NCBI GenBank assembly: GCA_947167515.1
Contig: CAMVIM010000005.1
Span: 89,030 to 153,029 of the forward strand
Origin: an uncultured Prevotellaceae bacterium
Lineage (GTDB): Bacteria; Bacteroidota; Bacteroidia; Bacteroidales; Bacteroidaceae
Length of the DNA stretch: 64,000 nt
Direction of reading: 5' to 3'
A program made the translations under genes and the position numbers. Shown here piece by piece: positions 1 through 6,872 of the stretch. Each line of letters opens with the position of its first letter. Within the stretch, counting starts at the first letter, position 1. Below the pieces are notes generated by a model. That model had not been told where the DNA came from. It made no database searches and worked only from the letters and a program-made list of their open reading frames with translations.

Positions 1-1062
1 AGCCCACTTGTTGAACCCTTCGCACAGCGAGAGTCCCACGATGTTCTTCAGGTAGAAGGACTTGGTGTAATCTTGGGTGGAATCGCCTGGCAGATAGGTG
101 TAGGAGTGGTAGTTTTCCGTCTCGCGGTAGGCGCGGTTGTTGCGCATCATGTTGTTCAGCTTCAGCGTATGGAAGATTCGGCTGACAGGCACAAACACTT
201 TCTTGGTCGTGACGGAATCAATATCTTCTTCCCGATAGAAACCGATGTTGTAGTGGTGGTTGAGAAACACGAAGTCGTGTTCCTGACGGTTCCAAGTCTT
301 GGAGAGCAGAGTGGGAATGTCGTTGGAGGCATATTCACGTTCCATATTTTCAGGATTCGTGATGTAGCTTTCGTCTTCAATACCGCCATTCTCAGCTGTC
401 TTCATGAAGTTATGCTGATAGTAGAAGTGAATGTCGTACTTGTCATCCAAGTAAGAGAACCATCCCGTACCGTTGATGTAGGAGGTGGATTGTGTGTCGT
501 AATATCCGCGTCCGTAGATGTAGTCGAAGATGCCGCCGAAGTTGAACTTCCTGCCAGCATTGTTGGTGAACGTCACCTTCACGTGGTCGGAACCCGTGTT
601 TTTGGAACCATTCCAGTTGTAGGTCACGTTCATGAAGGGTGATTTCGTGTTGTAGAAGCGAAAATGCTCCGTATCGACGACGAACATGTCGAACGGTGCG
701 GTGAACATGAAATCAGGTGTCTGCGGACGCTCCATGAAGATACGCGAGATGCGTGGAGAACCCACGTTGCCGAGCGATGTGTAGTGACCTTCCACACCTT
801 CAGGCAAGTCGGTGTTCATGAACATGTGGTGAAGGGTGTCCACGTTAGTGTCCGTCATGTTTCCATACTTTTCATCGATGGTCCATGCTCGCACGTCATT
901 CGGCACAATCTTCTTTTTCTTCTTCTTCGAATCGACGGAATCAGGACGCGCATCCATTGACAAATCAGAGTTTGTTTCCAACTCCGAAATGATGCGTTGT
1001 GCATAGGTCGAAGGAACGAATGCAAGAAGAAGTAAAAGTATAAATAAATATCTTGATTTCAA
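1..1062 (-). CDS. Putative outer-membrane porin (PF14121-like), 3' end outside window
   Basis: The reading frame is open from 1062 to the window edge (354 codons, C-terminus missing). It starts at a TTG at 1060-1062: the frame has a TGA stop a few codons upstream and no ATG before the signal peptide. Residues 1-21 form a signal peptide (KSRYLFILLLLLAF, cleavage near STYA-Q), followed by a lysine-rich stretch (KKKKKK). The body has many short alternating hydrophobic and aromatic segments with Tyr/Asn/Asp-rich turns, as expected of a beta-barrel. The early pattern (RAWTIDEKYG, HHMFMNTDLPEG, LGNVGSPRIS) resembles what I recall of Bacteroidetes 'putative porin' proteins. It lies about 50 bp downstream of the small membrane protein at 1113 and is probably cotranscribed. 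Family call fairly sure; substrate unknown. Confidence 0.75.
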   Translation of the reverse strand, partial: MKSRYLFILLLLLAFVPSTYAQRIISELETNSDLSMDARPDSVDSKKKKKKIVPNDVRAWTIDEKYGNMTDTNVDTLHHMFMNTDLPEGVEGHYTSLGNVGSPRISRIFMERPQTPDFMFTAPFDMFVVDTEHFRFYNTKSPFMNVTYNWNGSKNTGSDHVKVTFTNNAGRKFNFGGIFDYIYGRGYYDTQSTSYINGTGWFSYLDDKYDIHFYYQHNFMKTAENGGIEDESYITNPENMEREYASNDIPTLLSKTWNRQEHDFVFLNHHYNIGFYREEDIDSVTTKKVFVPVSRIFHTLKLNNMMRNNRAYRETENYHSYTYLPGDSTQDYTKSFYLKNIVGLSLCEGFNKWA

Positions 1063-1112
1063 AATCTTAAATGTTTCTTGATGAAGTCGTAGGTGAACTC
1101 ATCGGAGCGTCT

Positions 1113-1379
1113 CTAAAACATGAACCGCAAATAGAATTCAACCAGTTTGAGCGCAATGGCTCCGAAGCCTACACAGAAGAAGAGGGTGCGCTGTTCGGGA
1201 AGCACAAAGTAAATGATGATTGCGGCGGCAAATCCCAACATGAAAGTCCAATTCAGCACTCTCCGTGCTGTCATCACGCTGTCATTGGAGGATTTCCCCT
1301 TGTGCCACTTCTTGCGGCTCTCCGCCTTGCTTTCAGCAACAGCCTCTGCTATGATTTTATCTACGTCTTCCTGATTCAT
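1113..1379 (-). CDS. Small two-helix membrane protein, hypothetical
   Basis: This is an 88-residue protein. The N-terminal half is charged (NQEDVDKIIAEAVAESKAES followed by a Lys/Arg-rich stretch) and cytosolic-looking. Two hydrophobic segments follow, at about residues 43-60 and 65-84, separated by a short polar turn (PEQRT). There is no signal peptide. It sits 2 bp downstream of the DUF4468 gene and upstream of the porin, in a tight minus-strand run, so the three are probably cotranscribed. I do not recognise the family; function unknown. Confidence 0.65.
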   Translation of the reverse strand: MNQEDVDKIIAEAVAESKAESRKKWHKGKSSNDSVMTARRVLNWTFMLGFAAAIIIYFVLPEQRTLFFCVGFGAIALKLVEFYLRFMF

Positions 1380-1381
1380 GC

Positions 1382-2032
1382 TCAGTTAATGGCTGCAGAG
1401 ATTTCCTTTTTCAGTTCATCCACAAGGTCGATGGTCTTGATGCGGTACTTGCCAGGGATGCGCTTCATCCCGCCCTTCTTGTTCAGGCACTCCTTGTCTG
1501 TAATCCAATCTTCGGCAGGAACACGTGTGAACTGTCCTTCGCCCAAATCTACATTGAAGGCAAGCGTGTGGAGCTTAAACTCCACCTTTCCGTCGGAGAT
1601 GTTCAGATCCAGCAGATAGAAAGCCTGAGTGTAGTTCTTTGCCAGCGGTTTCAGGGAGAAAATGAATTCTTCCGCACCCTGACATTCGATGATGCCGCTC
1701 TGCTTGTTGGCAGTCTTCACCTTCGCAAACTCAATGTTCTTGAAGAAATTAGGCAGCTGGTAGTCATCGCCCATCACGCTGTTGGCCTCATAACGGAGGC
1801 TTGCCCATTGTGCCACTTTCGCAAAGATGTCATCCTTCGTCTTGCCTGGAGCTGCAATAGCATCCTGAAAGACCACCTTTCCGTCCACTTCGGGCACAGC
1901 ACCTTTGACAGCGTAAGCCGAAATGTCCTCCTTTGCCGTTTTAGCTTTTTTGCGCGAAAAGAGACCCTCACTCTGAGCCTGTATCATCATTGGAAGCGCC
2001 ACTGCAAGCAGGGCCATGAAAATCTTCTTCAT
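1382..2032 (-). CDS. Secreted DUF4468-like protein
   Basis: The 216-residue product begins with a clear signal peptide (MKKIFMALLAVALPMMIQA). The mature part carries the pattern typical of Bacteroidetes DUF4468 proteins: a 'VVFQDAIAAPGKTKDDIF' start, a middle beta-rich segment (SGIIECQGAEEFIF, then a long strand pair), and an 'RIKTIDLVDELKKEI' ending. This domain is known only as a periplasmic or envelope module of unknown role. Gene order with the small membrane protein and porin suggests an envelope function (inference). The ATG at 2032 is immediately followed by the signal peptide, which fixes the start. Confidence 0.7.
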   Translation of the reverse strand: MKKIFMALLAVALPMMIQAQSEGLFSRKKAKTAKEDISAYAVKGAVPEVDGKVVFQDAIAAPGKTKDDIFAKVAQWASLRYEANSVMGDDYQLPNFFKNIEFAKVKTANKQSGIIECQGAEEFIFSLKPLAKNYTQAFYLLDLNISDGKVEFKLHTLAFNVDLGEGQFTRVPAEDWITDKECLNKKGGMKRIPGKYRIKTIDLVDELKKEISAAIN

Positions 2033-2163
2033 TTTCTTCTGGTTTTATAACAGTTGTTTTCTTTTTGTTGATTCTCGATAATTGCTTGCAAAGTTAATGT
2101 TTTTAGATTTTATAGTCAAAAAAATACTTCTAAATATTCTAAAAATGGGCATAAAAGCAACAA

Positions 2164-2188
2164 GGAGACACCTGATAATGGTATCTCC
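2164..2188 (-). terminator. Weak stem-loop after the Spy-like gene
   Basis: Nine-base arms with one mismatch (GGAGACACC and GGTATCTCC) around a 7-nt loop lie between the Spy-like gene (stop at 2234) and the DUF4468 start (2032). On the minus strand it is followed by a T-rich but not pure-T stretch, so terminator function is uncertain. Confidence 0.3.
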
Positions 2189-2233
2189 CTGTCGCTTCAA
2201 CAATTTACTACACTACAAAAAGCGGTGTCGTGT

Positions 2234-2743
2234 TTATTTGTGTACACCGTTGTTCGATTCTCGTCCCCTGTTTCCTCTGCCTGGCTGGAAGTGGTTGAGC
2301 GCTTCCATCTGAAATCTTGACAGGGCAATCCTGACGGCATACACTTTCTTCCAAGGCAGCACCGTGTGGAATCGTTTGTAGTAGGTCTGTTCCACTTTTT
2401 TGCTTTCCACGTCGAGAGCAGCCACCTTCGTCACCATCTGCTCATAGTCAGATTCGCTCAGGTTCTGGTTCTTCCATCCTTTCATCATCAGTTCGCGCTG
2501 TTGTCTCATGAGGCCGTGTTGTTTGTCCAGCATCTCTTTAAGCAGCGGGAAGAACTTGGCGCTTTCGGCTTCCGTCAATCCTGCTTCGTGAGCCACAAAC
2601 TCATTCATTTTCTTCATGTAGAGTTCGGGGTTAAACTCCCTGCGGCCGCCTTGTTGCTGTCTGCCGTTGTTGTTGTGTTGCTGAGCCTCCATGCAGACAC
2701 ACGTCAGCATGACCATCATCAGCGTTATCATTTTTTTCATCAT
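2234..2743 (-). CDS. Spy/CpxP-like periplasmic LTxxQ-type protein
   Basis: A 169-residue protein with a signal peptide (MMKKMITLMMVMLTCVCMEA, cleavage before QQ) and a Gln/Asn/Arg-rich linker. Four amphipathic helices follow, starting with 'FVAHEAGLTEAESAKFFPLL' and 'LDKQHGLMRQQRELMM'. The 'LTEAESAKFFPL' and repeated Met/Gln-rich helices match the general form of Spy/CpxP periplasmic sensor-chaperones. It is the third gene of a sigma factor / membrane anti-sigma-like / periplasmic protein set, which is a known arrangement for envelope-stress sensing. That role here is inferred from order only. The start could be either of two adjacent ATGs (2743 or 2740). Confidence 0.6.
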   Translation of the reverse strand: MMKKMITLMMVMLTCVCMEAQQHNNNGRQQQGGRREFNPELYMKKMNEFVAHEAGLTEAESAKFFPLLKEMLDKQHGLMRQQRELMMKGWKNQNLSESDYEQMVTKVAALDVESKKVEQTYYKRFHTVLPWKKVYAVRIALSRFQMEALNHFQPGRGNRGRESNNGVHK

Positions 2744-2772
2744 GTCCGTGTTTATTTAGTTCGTTAAATGAA

Positions 2773-3204
2773 TCATTCTTCGTCCATGTCGCCCGATGCC
2801 AGATAGTAGTACACATCCATGTTGTCCACCATCGTGTAGGTCATCAGGTCCTCGTTATAGTCTTCGTCCGTGTAGGTTGCCACCTGCTCGTTGACTGGTT
2901 GATCCTGAGTGGTTGATGTAGGGATGAACTTGAGAGCCACCGTAGCGATGAGCACCAGCGATGCGGCAATCGACACAACGCTGAGCCATCTGTTGCGAAA
3001 GCGACGTTGACGCAGGTCGATAATCTTTTTGTTTCTTTCCGAAACTTCTTCCTGAATTTCTTTTCCTGAAATTCCGTTCTGGGCGTTCTCTTCAGGAATC
3101 TGTTTCATGATACGAGCCGTCAGATTGTCGAAATATTCGTCACTCACCTTGAACGGGTATCTTCCGCCGTCGGGGTTTAATATTCGGTTGTTCTTTGTAC
3201 TCAT
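2773..3204 (-). CDS. Single-pass membrane protein, probable anti-sigma factor
   Basis: From the ATG at 3204 the product is 143 residues. An upstream in-frame start at 3249 exists but would add an unlikely 15-residue leader. The N-terminal 70 residues are cytosolic in character (FDNLTARIMKQIPEEN, RNKKIIDLRQRRFRNRW), one transmembrane helix spans about residues 73-93, and the remaining ~50 residues are acidic and periplasmic, ending DMDEE. It lies about 100 bp downstream of an ECF sigma gene and 29 bp upstream of the Spy-like gene. The position, topology and 'F..L...IM..IP' start are typical of Bacteroidetes anti-sigma partners. I see no zinc-binding ZAS motif (HxxxCxxC), so the assignment rests on context. 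Confidence 0.55.
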   Translation of the reverse strand: MSTKNNRILNPDGGRYPFKVSDEYFDNLTARIMKQIPEENAQNGISGKEIQEEVSERNKKIIDLRQRRFRNRWLSVVSIAASLVLIATVALKFIPTSTTQDQPVNEQVATYTDEDYNEDLMTYTMVDNMDVYYYLASGDMDEE

Positions 3205-3301
3205 ATTCTTCTTTGTTTTAGTTGTTTGTATGACTGAATGGTGAAGCAAAGGTTTAATGATGCTCCCACATTTTTTCAGATTTTTTTCTTAGGTGTGAAT
3301 T

Positions 3302-3847
3302 TTATTCTTTCGAGTGGAAAAAGTTGGTGATTTTCTCCACCGCGATGTGGTAGGAGGCTTTCAGCGCCCCCACGCTGGTGCCGACCAAGTCGGAGATTTC
3401 CTCATACTTCTTGTCCTCGAAGTATTTCATGCAGAACACCTGTCGCTGTTTGGCGGGCAGGGTGGAGACGGCTTGCATCAGCATCTGTTCTGTTTCGTCG
3501 CCGTCGAAATACTCGTCCGCCACAAAGTTTGCCTGCTCCACAAAGTCCTCATCGTCTATCGAGGTCATCTGCCTGCGTTGTTTCAGGAAGGTGAGTGCCT
3601 CGTTCTGTGCAATTCGGTAGAGCCAGGTCGAGAGTGCCGAATCTCCCTTGAACATATCGATGCCTTTCCACGCTTTGATGAACGTGTTTTGCAGTACGTC
3701 GTCAGTATCGTCGTGGTTTTGAAGCATGTAGTGAATCTGCCAATACAGCTGGCGCGAATAGACGTTGACCATCTCTTCGAAGGCCCGCCGTTTCGTCTGC
3801 GGATTCTGAATCCTCTTCACAAAATCGTGTTCGTCTATTTTAGCCAT
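3302..3847 (-). CDS. ECF-type RNA polymerase sigma-70 factor
   Basis: 181 residues, the normal size for an extracytoplasmic-function sigma factor. Region 2 spans about residues 20-95 and includes the region 2.2-like 'DDTDDVLQNTFIKAWKGI' and the region 2.4-like 'STWLYRIAQNEALTFLKQRR'. Region 4 spans about 120-175 (STLPAKQRQVFCMKYFEDKKYEEISDLVGTSVGALKASY rendered in parts), with the helix-turn-helix at 'YEEISDLVG / GALKASYH'. It directs core polymerase to a stress regulon and is probably restrained by the membrane protein encoded next. First gene of a three-gene operon. Very sure of the family, not of the signal. Confidence 0.9.
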   Translation of the reverse strand: MAKIDEHDFVKRIQNPQTKRRAFEEMVNVYSRQLYWQIHYMLQNHDDTDDVLQNTFIKAWKGIDMFKGDSALSTWLYRIAQNEALTFLKQRRQMTSIDDEDFVEQANFVADEYFDGDETEQMLMQAVSTLPAKQRQVFCMKYFEDKKYEEISDLVGTSVGALKASYHIAVEKITNFFHSKE

Positions 3848-3918
3848 GTTGAAAGATTCTTCGCTTGTTGTTTTAGATGCCTTTGGATGTCAAAGGTTTA
3901 AGAATAGGGTGTATAAAA

Positions 3919-3965
3919 AATGTGAAAGAGTTCGTTCCGAAAGGGGAATGAGACACTTTCACATT
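3919..3965 (-). terminator. Rho-independent terminator of the small sorting-domain gene
   Basis: Ten-base perfect arms (AATGTGAAAG and CTTTCACATT) enclose a 27-nt loop. Read on the minus strand, the right arm runs into TTTTTT, as expected for an intrinsic terminator of the gene that ends at 3997. Confidence 0.55.
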
Positions 3966-3996
3966 ATTATATTTATAAAGGAGGGGAATGTCGTTG

Positions 3997-4323
3997 TTAG
4001 TGCAGGTAAATCTTGCGGGTGAATTTGCCCACCTTCACGATGTAATATCCGCGTGGCAACTGTCCCAATTCAAAAGATTTCGATTGTCCCTCGATGCGTT
4101 GCGAATAGACCTTTTCACCTGTCAAGCTGAATACCTCCAGCACCAATCCCTCTGCATTCTTCACGCGCAGGCAACTGCTGCTCACGCTGATGGTGATTTG
4201 ATTCTGTTCCATTTCCATCTGACTTTGCTGCACGTCTTGTGCCATCAATGAAACGGGCATCGATAAACAAACCATCAATAGAAGGACTTTTCCTATATGT
4301 AGTACCGATTGAACCATAGGCAT
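3997..4323 (-). CDS. Small secreted protein consisting of a T9SS-type C-terminal sorting-like domain
   Basis: 108 residues: a signal peptide (residues 1-28, ending SLMA-Q), a Gln/Met-rich linker, then a roughly 65-residue beta-rich module: 'LVLEVFSLTGEKVYSQRIEG', then 'LPRGYYIVKVGKFTRKIYL'. That module matches the usual form of the type IX secretion C-terminal sorting domain (LxVYDLxGRxV ... LxxGxYxVxV ... KxxL). Such domains normally end large cargo proteins. Here there is essentially no cargo. It stands alone between the sigma operon and dnaJ and has its own terminator. The alternative is a member of a small DUF3244-like family. Function unknown. Confidence 0.55.
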   Translation of the reverse strand: MPMVQSVLHIGKVLLLMVCLSMPVSLMAQDVQQSQMEMEQNQITISVSSSCLRVKNAEGLVLEVFSLTGEKVYSQRIEGQSKSFELGQLPRGYYIVKVGKFTRKIYLH

Positions 4324-4466
4324 ACTGTTTTAAGCGTCATTCGGGGTCTTGCAACTCCGATTCAGCAGTTTTATTGTGCAAAAATAGGATTATTTTTCAT
4401 CCTGTCCAAATATTTTTTGAAAAAAATGCGCTTTTTCTCAAAAAAAAGTTGTTTTTGCCGTCTGTC

Positions 4467-5654
4467 CTATTTCTTGAAGTAATCTCTGAAGTGGCTAAAA
4501 ATCTTTTCCTTGATGCTGGTGGAGGGTTTGATGTTGTCGCTTCCTGCCAGTGTCTCGATGGCCTTTCGCTCGTCTTTGGTAAGCGTTTCGGGCATATAGA
4601 CAGAGATGTTGATGATTTCGTCGCCTCGCTGACCTGCATAACCGTTGATGTTGGGGATGCCCTTGTTCTTCAGGCGCAACACCGTTCCTGGCTGAGTGCC
4701 TGATGGGATGGTGATTTTGGCTTTTCCGTCGTGGGTGGGCACTTCGAGCGAGGTGCCGAGTACCGCCTGCGGAATGGTGAGCAAGAGGTTGTAAACGAGG
4801 TCCACGCCGTCGCGCACCAGTTCTGGATGTGGCTTTTCATGCACAAGAATTTGCAAATCGCCGTTCACACCGTTTCTGCGACCTGCACCGCCTTTGCCCG
4901 TGAAGTTGTAGGCGTAGCCTTCCACCAATCCTGCTGGCAAATCCACTTCCACCTGCTTCTCTCCCTTCACGATGCCTTCGCCGTTGCAGTGCTTGCACTT
5001 GTTCTTAATCACGGTACCTTCTCCGTGGCAGGTGTCGCACACCGTCTGTGTCTGCATGATGCCGAGCATCGTCTGGCGCGTCTTGTACACCACGCCCTGG
5101 CCGTTACAAGTTCCGCAGGTGCTCTCCTGACCGTCTTCCGACCCTGAGCCTTTGCAGTGGGGGCATTGGATGTCGGTGCGCAGGTTGAACTTCTTCGTCA
5201 CTCCGTTCACGATGTCGTTCAGATCCAGTTCGATGCGCATGCGCAGGTCTTGTCCCTTATAGACAGGCTTTCTGTGTTGACCACCTCTGCCTCCGAAACC
5301 GCCGAAGTCGCCAAAGCCTCCTCCGAAGCCACCGCCGCCGAAACCGCCTCCGCCGAAGATGTCGCCGAACATGCTGAAGATGTCGTCCATCGACATTCCC
5401 TGTCCGCCGCCAAAGCCTCCTGCACCAGGCCCGAACGCATCGGGGCCAAACTGGTCGTACCGCTGACGCTTCTGAGGGTCGCGCAGCACATCGTAGGCCT
5501 CTGCCGCCTCCTTAAACTTCTCTTCTGCCTCTTTGTCACCCGGATTTCGGTCGGGGTGATACTTGATGGCCATCTTCTTGTAGGCTCTCTTTATTTCGTC
5601 GTCAGAAGCAGTCTTCGACACTCCCAACACCTCATAGTAGTCTCTTTTAGCCAC
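4467..5654 (-). CDS. dnaJ: Chaperone DnaJ (Hsp40)
   Basis: 395 residues, the full length for DnaJ. The J domain is residues 1-70 with HPD at 33-35 ([10 protein letters not shown]). A Gly/Phe-rich region follows (about 75-125). The zinc-binding region has all four CxxCxGxG repeats ([32 protein letters not shown]), then the substrate-binding C-terminal domains. It stimulates DnaK ATPase and delivers unfolded substrates. The start codon is GTG (5652-5654), fixed by the conserved [10 protein letters not shown] beginning; no ATG lies nearby upstream. It follows grpE by 61 bp and shares its promoter. dnaK is not in the window. Confidence 0.97.
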   Translation of the reverse strand: MAKRDYYEVLGVSKTASDDEIKRAYKKMAIKYHPDRNPGDKEAEEKFKEAAEAYDVLRDPQKRQRYDQFGPDAFGPGAGGFGGGQGMSMDDIFSMFGDIFGGGGFGGGGFGGGFGDFGGFGGRGGQHRKPVYKGQDLRMRIELDLNDIVNGVTKKFNLRTDIQCPHCKGSGSEDGQESTCGTCNGQGVVYKTRQTMLGIMQTQTVCDTCHGEGTVIKNKCKHCNGEGIVKGEKQVEVDLPAGLVEGYAYNFTGKGGAGRRNGVNGDLQILVHEKPHPELVRDGVDLVYNLLLTIPQAVLGTSLEVPTHDGKAKITIPSGTQPGTVLRLKNKGIPNINGYAGQRGDEIINISVYMPETLTKDERKAIETLAGSDNIKPSTSIKEKIFSHFRDYFKK

Positions 5655-5715
5655 TGTCTATCTTTTCTGCTATATTTATAAATAATGTATAGGAATTGCC
5701 AGGTGCATGGGCTTG

Positions 5716-6297
5716 TCATTCAGCCACGGCCACTTTGGCGTAGCGGATGACTTTGTCGTTCAGCGTGTAGCCGGCTGTCATGCAATCCATCACCTTGCCC
5801 TTCATGTCGTCGGGTTGTCCTGGCACCATGGCAATCGCCTCGTGCAGGTCGCTGTCGAAGGGCTGTCCCACCACGTCCATCTTTTTCAGTCCTTCTTGTG
5901 CCAAAAGCTTGAAGAACTTGTCGATGATGAGGGTCAGGCCTTCCTTCACGGCTGCCACGTCCTCATACTTGTCCATGTTCTGCTGAGCGCGCTCCAGGTC
6001 GTCGATGATGGGGAGTAGGGTGGTGATGACCTTCGAGCCGCCGTTCTTGATGAGTTCGGCTTTTTCCTGCATCACGCGCTTGCGGAAGTTGTCGAACTCA
6101 GCCACCTTGTAGAGTTGCTGATTCTTCAGTTCCTCCACCTGCTTTTCCAACTCGGCAATCTTTTCCTCGGGGGTCAGTTCCTTCTTCTCGGTTTCTTCTG
6201 TTTTTTCGGCAGCATCCGTCTGAGTATCAGCAGCCGCATCCTGCGTTTCGTTAACGGTTTCCTCGTTAACTTCTTCGTTCTTTATGTCTTTATCCAT
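5716..6297 (-). CDS. grpE: Nucleotide exchange factor GrpE
   Basis: 193 residues from the ATG at 6297; an upstream in-frame start at 6363 would add 22 unrelated residues and is rejected. An acidic, Glu/Thr-rich N-terminal tail (about 1-45) leads into the long coiled-coil helix (KIAELEKQVEELKNQQLYKVAEFDNFRKR in parts). The C-terminal beta domain ends 'GYTLNDKVIRYAKVAVAE', with the conserved 'DPxxHEA'-like 'FDSDLHEAI'. It drives ADP release from DnaK. First gene of a grpE-dnaJ operon, with a consensus promoter about 170 bp upstream. Confidence 0.96.
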   Translation of the reverse strand: MDKDIKNEEVNEETVNETQDAAADTQTDAAEKTEETEKKELTPEEKIAELEKQVEELKNQQLYKVAEFDNFRKRVMQEKAELIKNGGSKVITTLLPIIDDLERAQQNMDKYEDVAAVKEGLTLIIDKFFKLLAQEGLKKMDVVGQPFDSDLHEAIAMVPGQPDDMKGKVMDCMTAGYTLNDKVIRYAKVAVAE

Positions 6298-6338
6298 AAT
6301 GCTGTAAATATTTCGTTTCTCTGAAATCAACAAAAAAG

Positions 6339-6363
6339 ATGCCAGTGCATGAAACTCTGGCAT
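6339..6363. repeat. Inverted repeat upstream of grpE
   Basis: ATGCCAG and CTGGCAT form perfect 7-bp arms around an 11-nt loop, 42 bp upstream of the grpE start within its likely leader. It does not match the CIRCE heat-shock operator. Function unknown. Confidence 0.4.
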
Positions 6364-6463
6364 GGGGGTGACAATGTGTCACTTTCGCTGCAAAGCGTTT
6401 CCTCCGATGTGCAGCACCTCGTTTTCTCTCGGAGATGCTTTGGGAGAAGTTCTGTTTCGGCTG

Positions 6464-6495
6464 CAAAGTTACGAAGAATTCTTGTATTGGGCAAA
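6464..6495 (-). promoter_or_regulatory. Bacteroidetes-type promoter for grpE-dnaJ
   Basis: On the minus strand TTTG (6492-6495) is followed after exactly 20 bp by TAACTTTG (6464-6471), matching the Bacteroidetes sigma-ABfr consensus TTTG / TAnnTTTG. Confidence 0.75.
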
Positions 6496-6560
6496 CGATT
6501 TGGCAAAGATTCCTGTTTCACGTTTTCTTCCCTTTCGTTCTTAGGTCCGAAAGGGTGTCT

Positions 6561-6675
6561 GTGTAACGAATGCTACACCGCCAGTGTAACAATTGCTACA
6601 CTGGGTGTGTAGCAGTTGCTACATGGGGCGTGTAACGTTTGCTACATGGGGCATGTAGCATTTGTAGCAAAGGGT
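6561..6675. repeat. Array A: five 23-bp units, each with a TGTAGCA-nn-TGCTACA palindrome
   Basis: Units begin at 6561, 6584, 6607, 6630 and 6653, exactly 23 bp apart; the last is degenerate. Each contains a 16-bp inverted repeat of the form TGTAGCAGTTGCTACA (clearest at 6608-6623), with the 2-nt centre and spacer varying (ACCGCCA, ACTGGGT, ATGGGGC). The array lies in the 575-bp gap between grpE and the pectate lyase, upstream of both promoters. It could be an operator array, cruciform-forming DNA or an RNA hairpin series. No protein is encoded here; the reading frames across it are chance. Confidence 0.85.
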
Positions 6676-6767
6676 GCCGTTCGTGAGGGAAACTACCGTA
6701 GGGGAGTGGCACTTCGGCGGTAAAGGGGAATGGAAAAATGGGACATCTCGAAAAAGAGTGTACTTTA

Positions 6768-6799
6768 TTTGCAAAATTGTTTCCTTTTCCATAACTTTG
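6768..6799 (+). promoter_or_regulatory. Promoter of the pectate lyase gene
   Basis: TTTG (6768-6771), 20 bp, then TAACTTTG (6792-6799); the ATG follows 73 bp downstream. A second TTTGC-like site (CACTTTGC, about 6821-6828) is less convincing. Confidence 0.7.
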
Positions 6800-6872
6800 C
6801 AAAAATGTTTCTTTTTCCATCACTTTGCGGAAAGAGGGGCGAACGCCGAAACCAATCATAAAAAGATACCGT

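Noticed and set aside
6561..6675. CRISPR-like array
   Set aside because: Units abut at 23 bp with no spacers, diverge from one another, are palindromic, and no cas gene is present. The same applies to arrays B, C and D.
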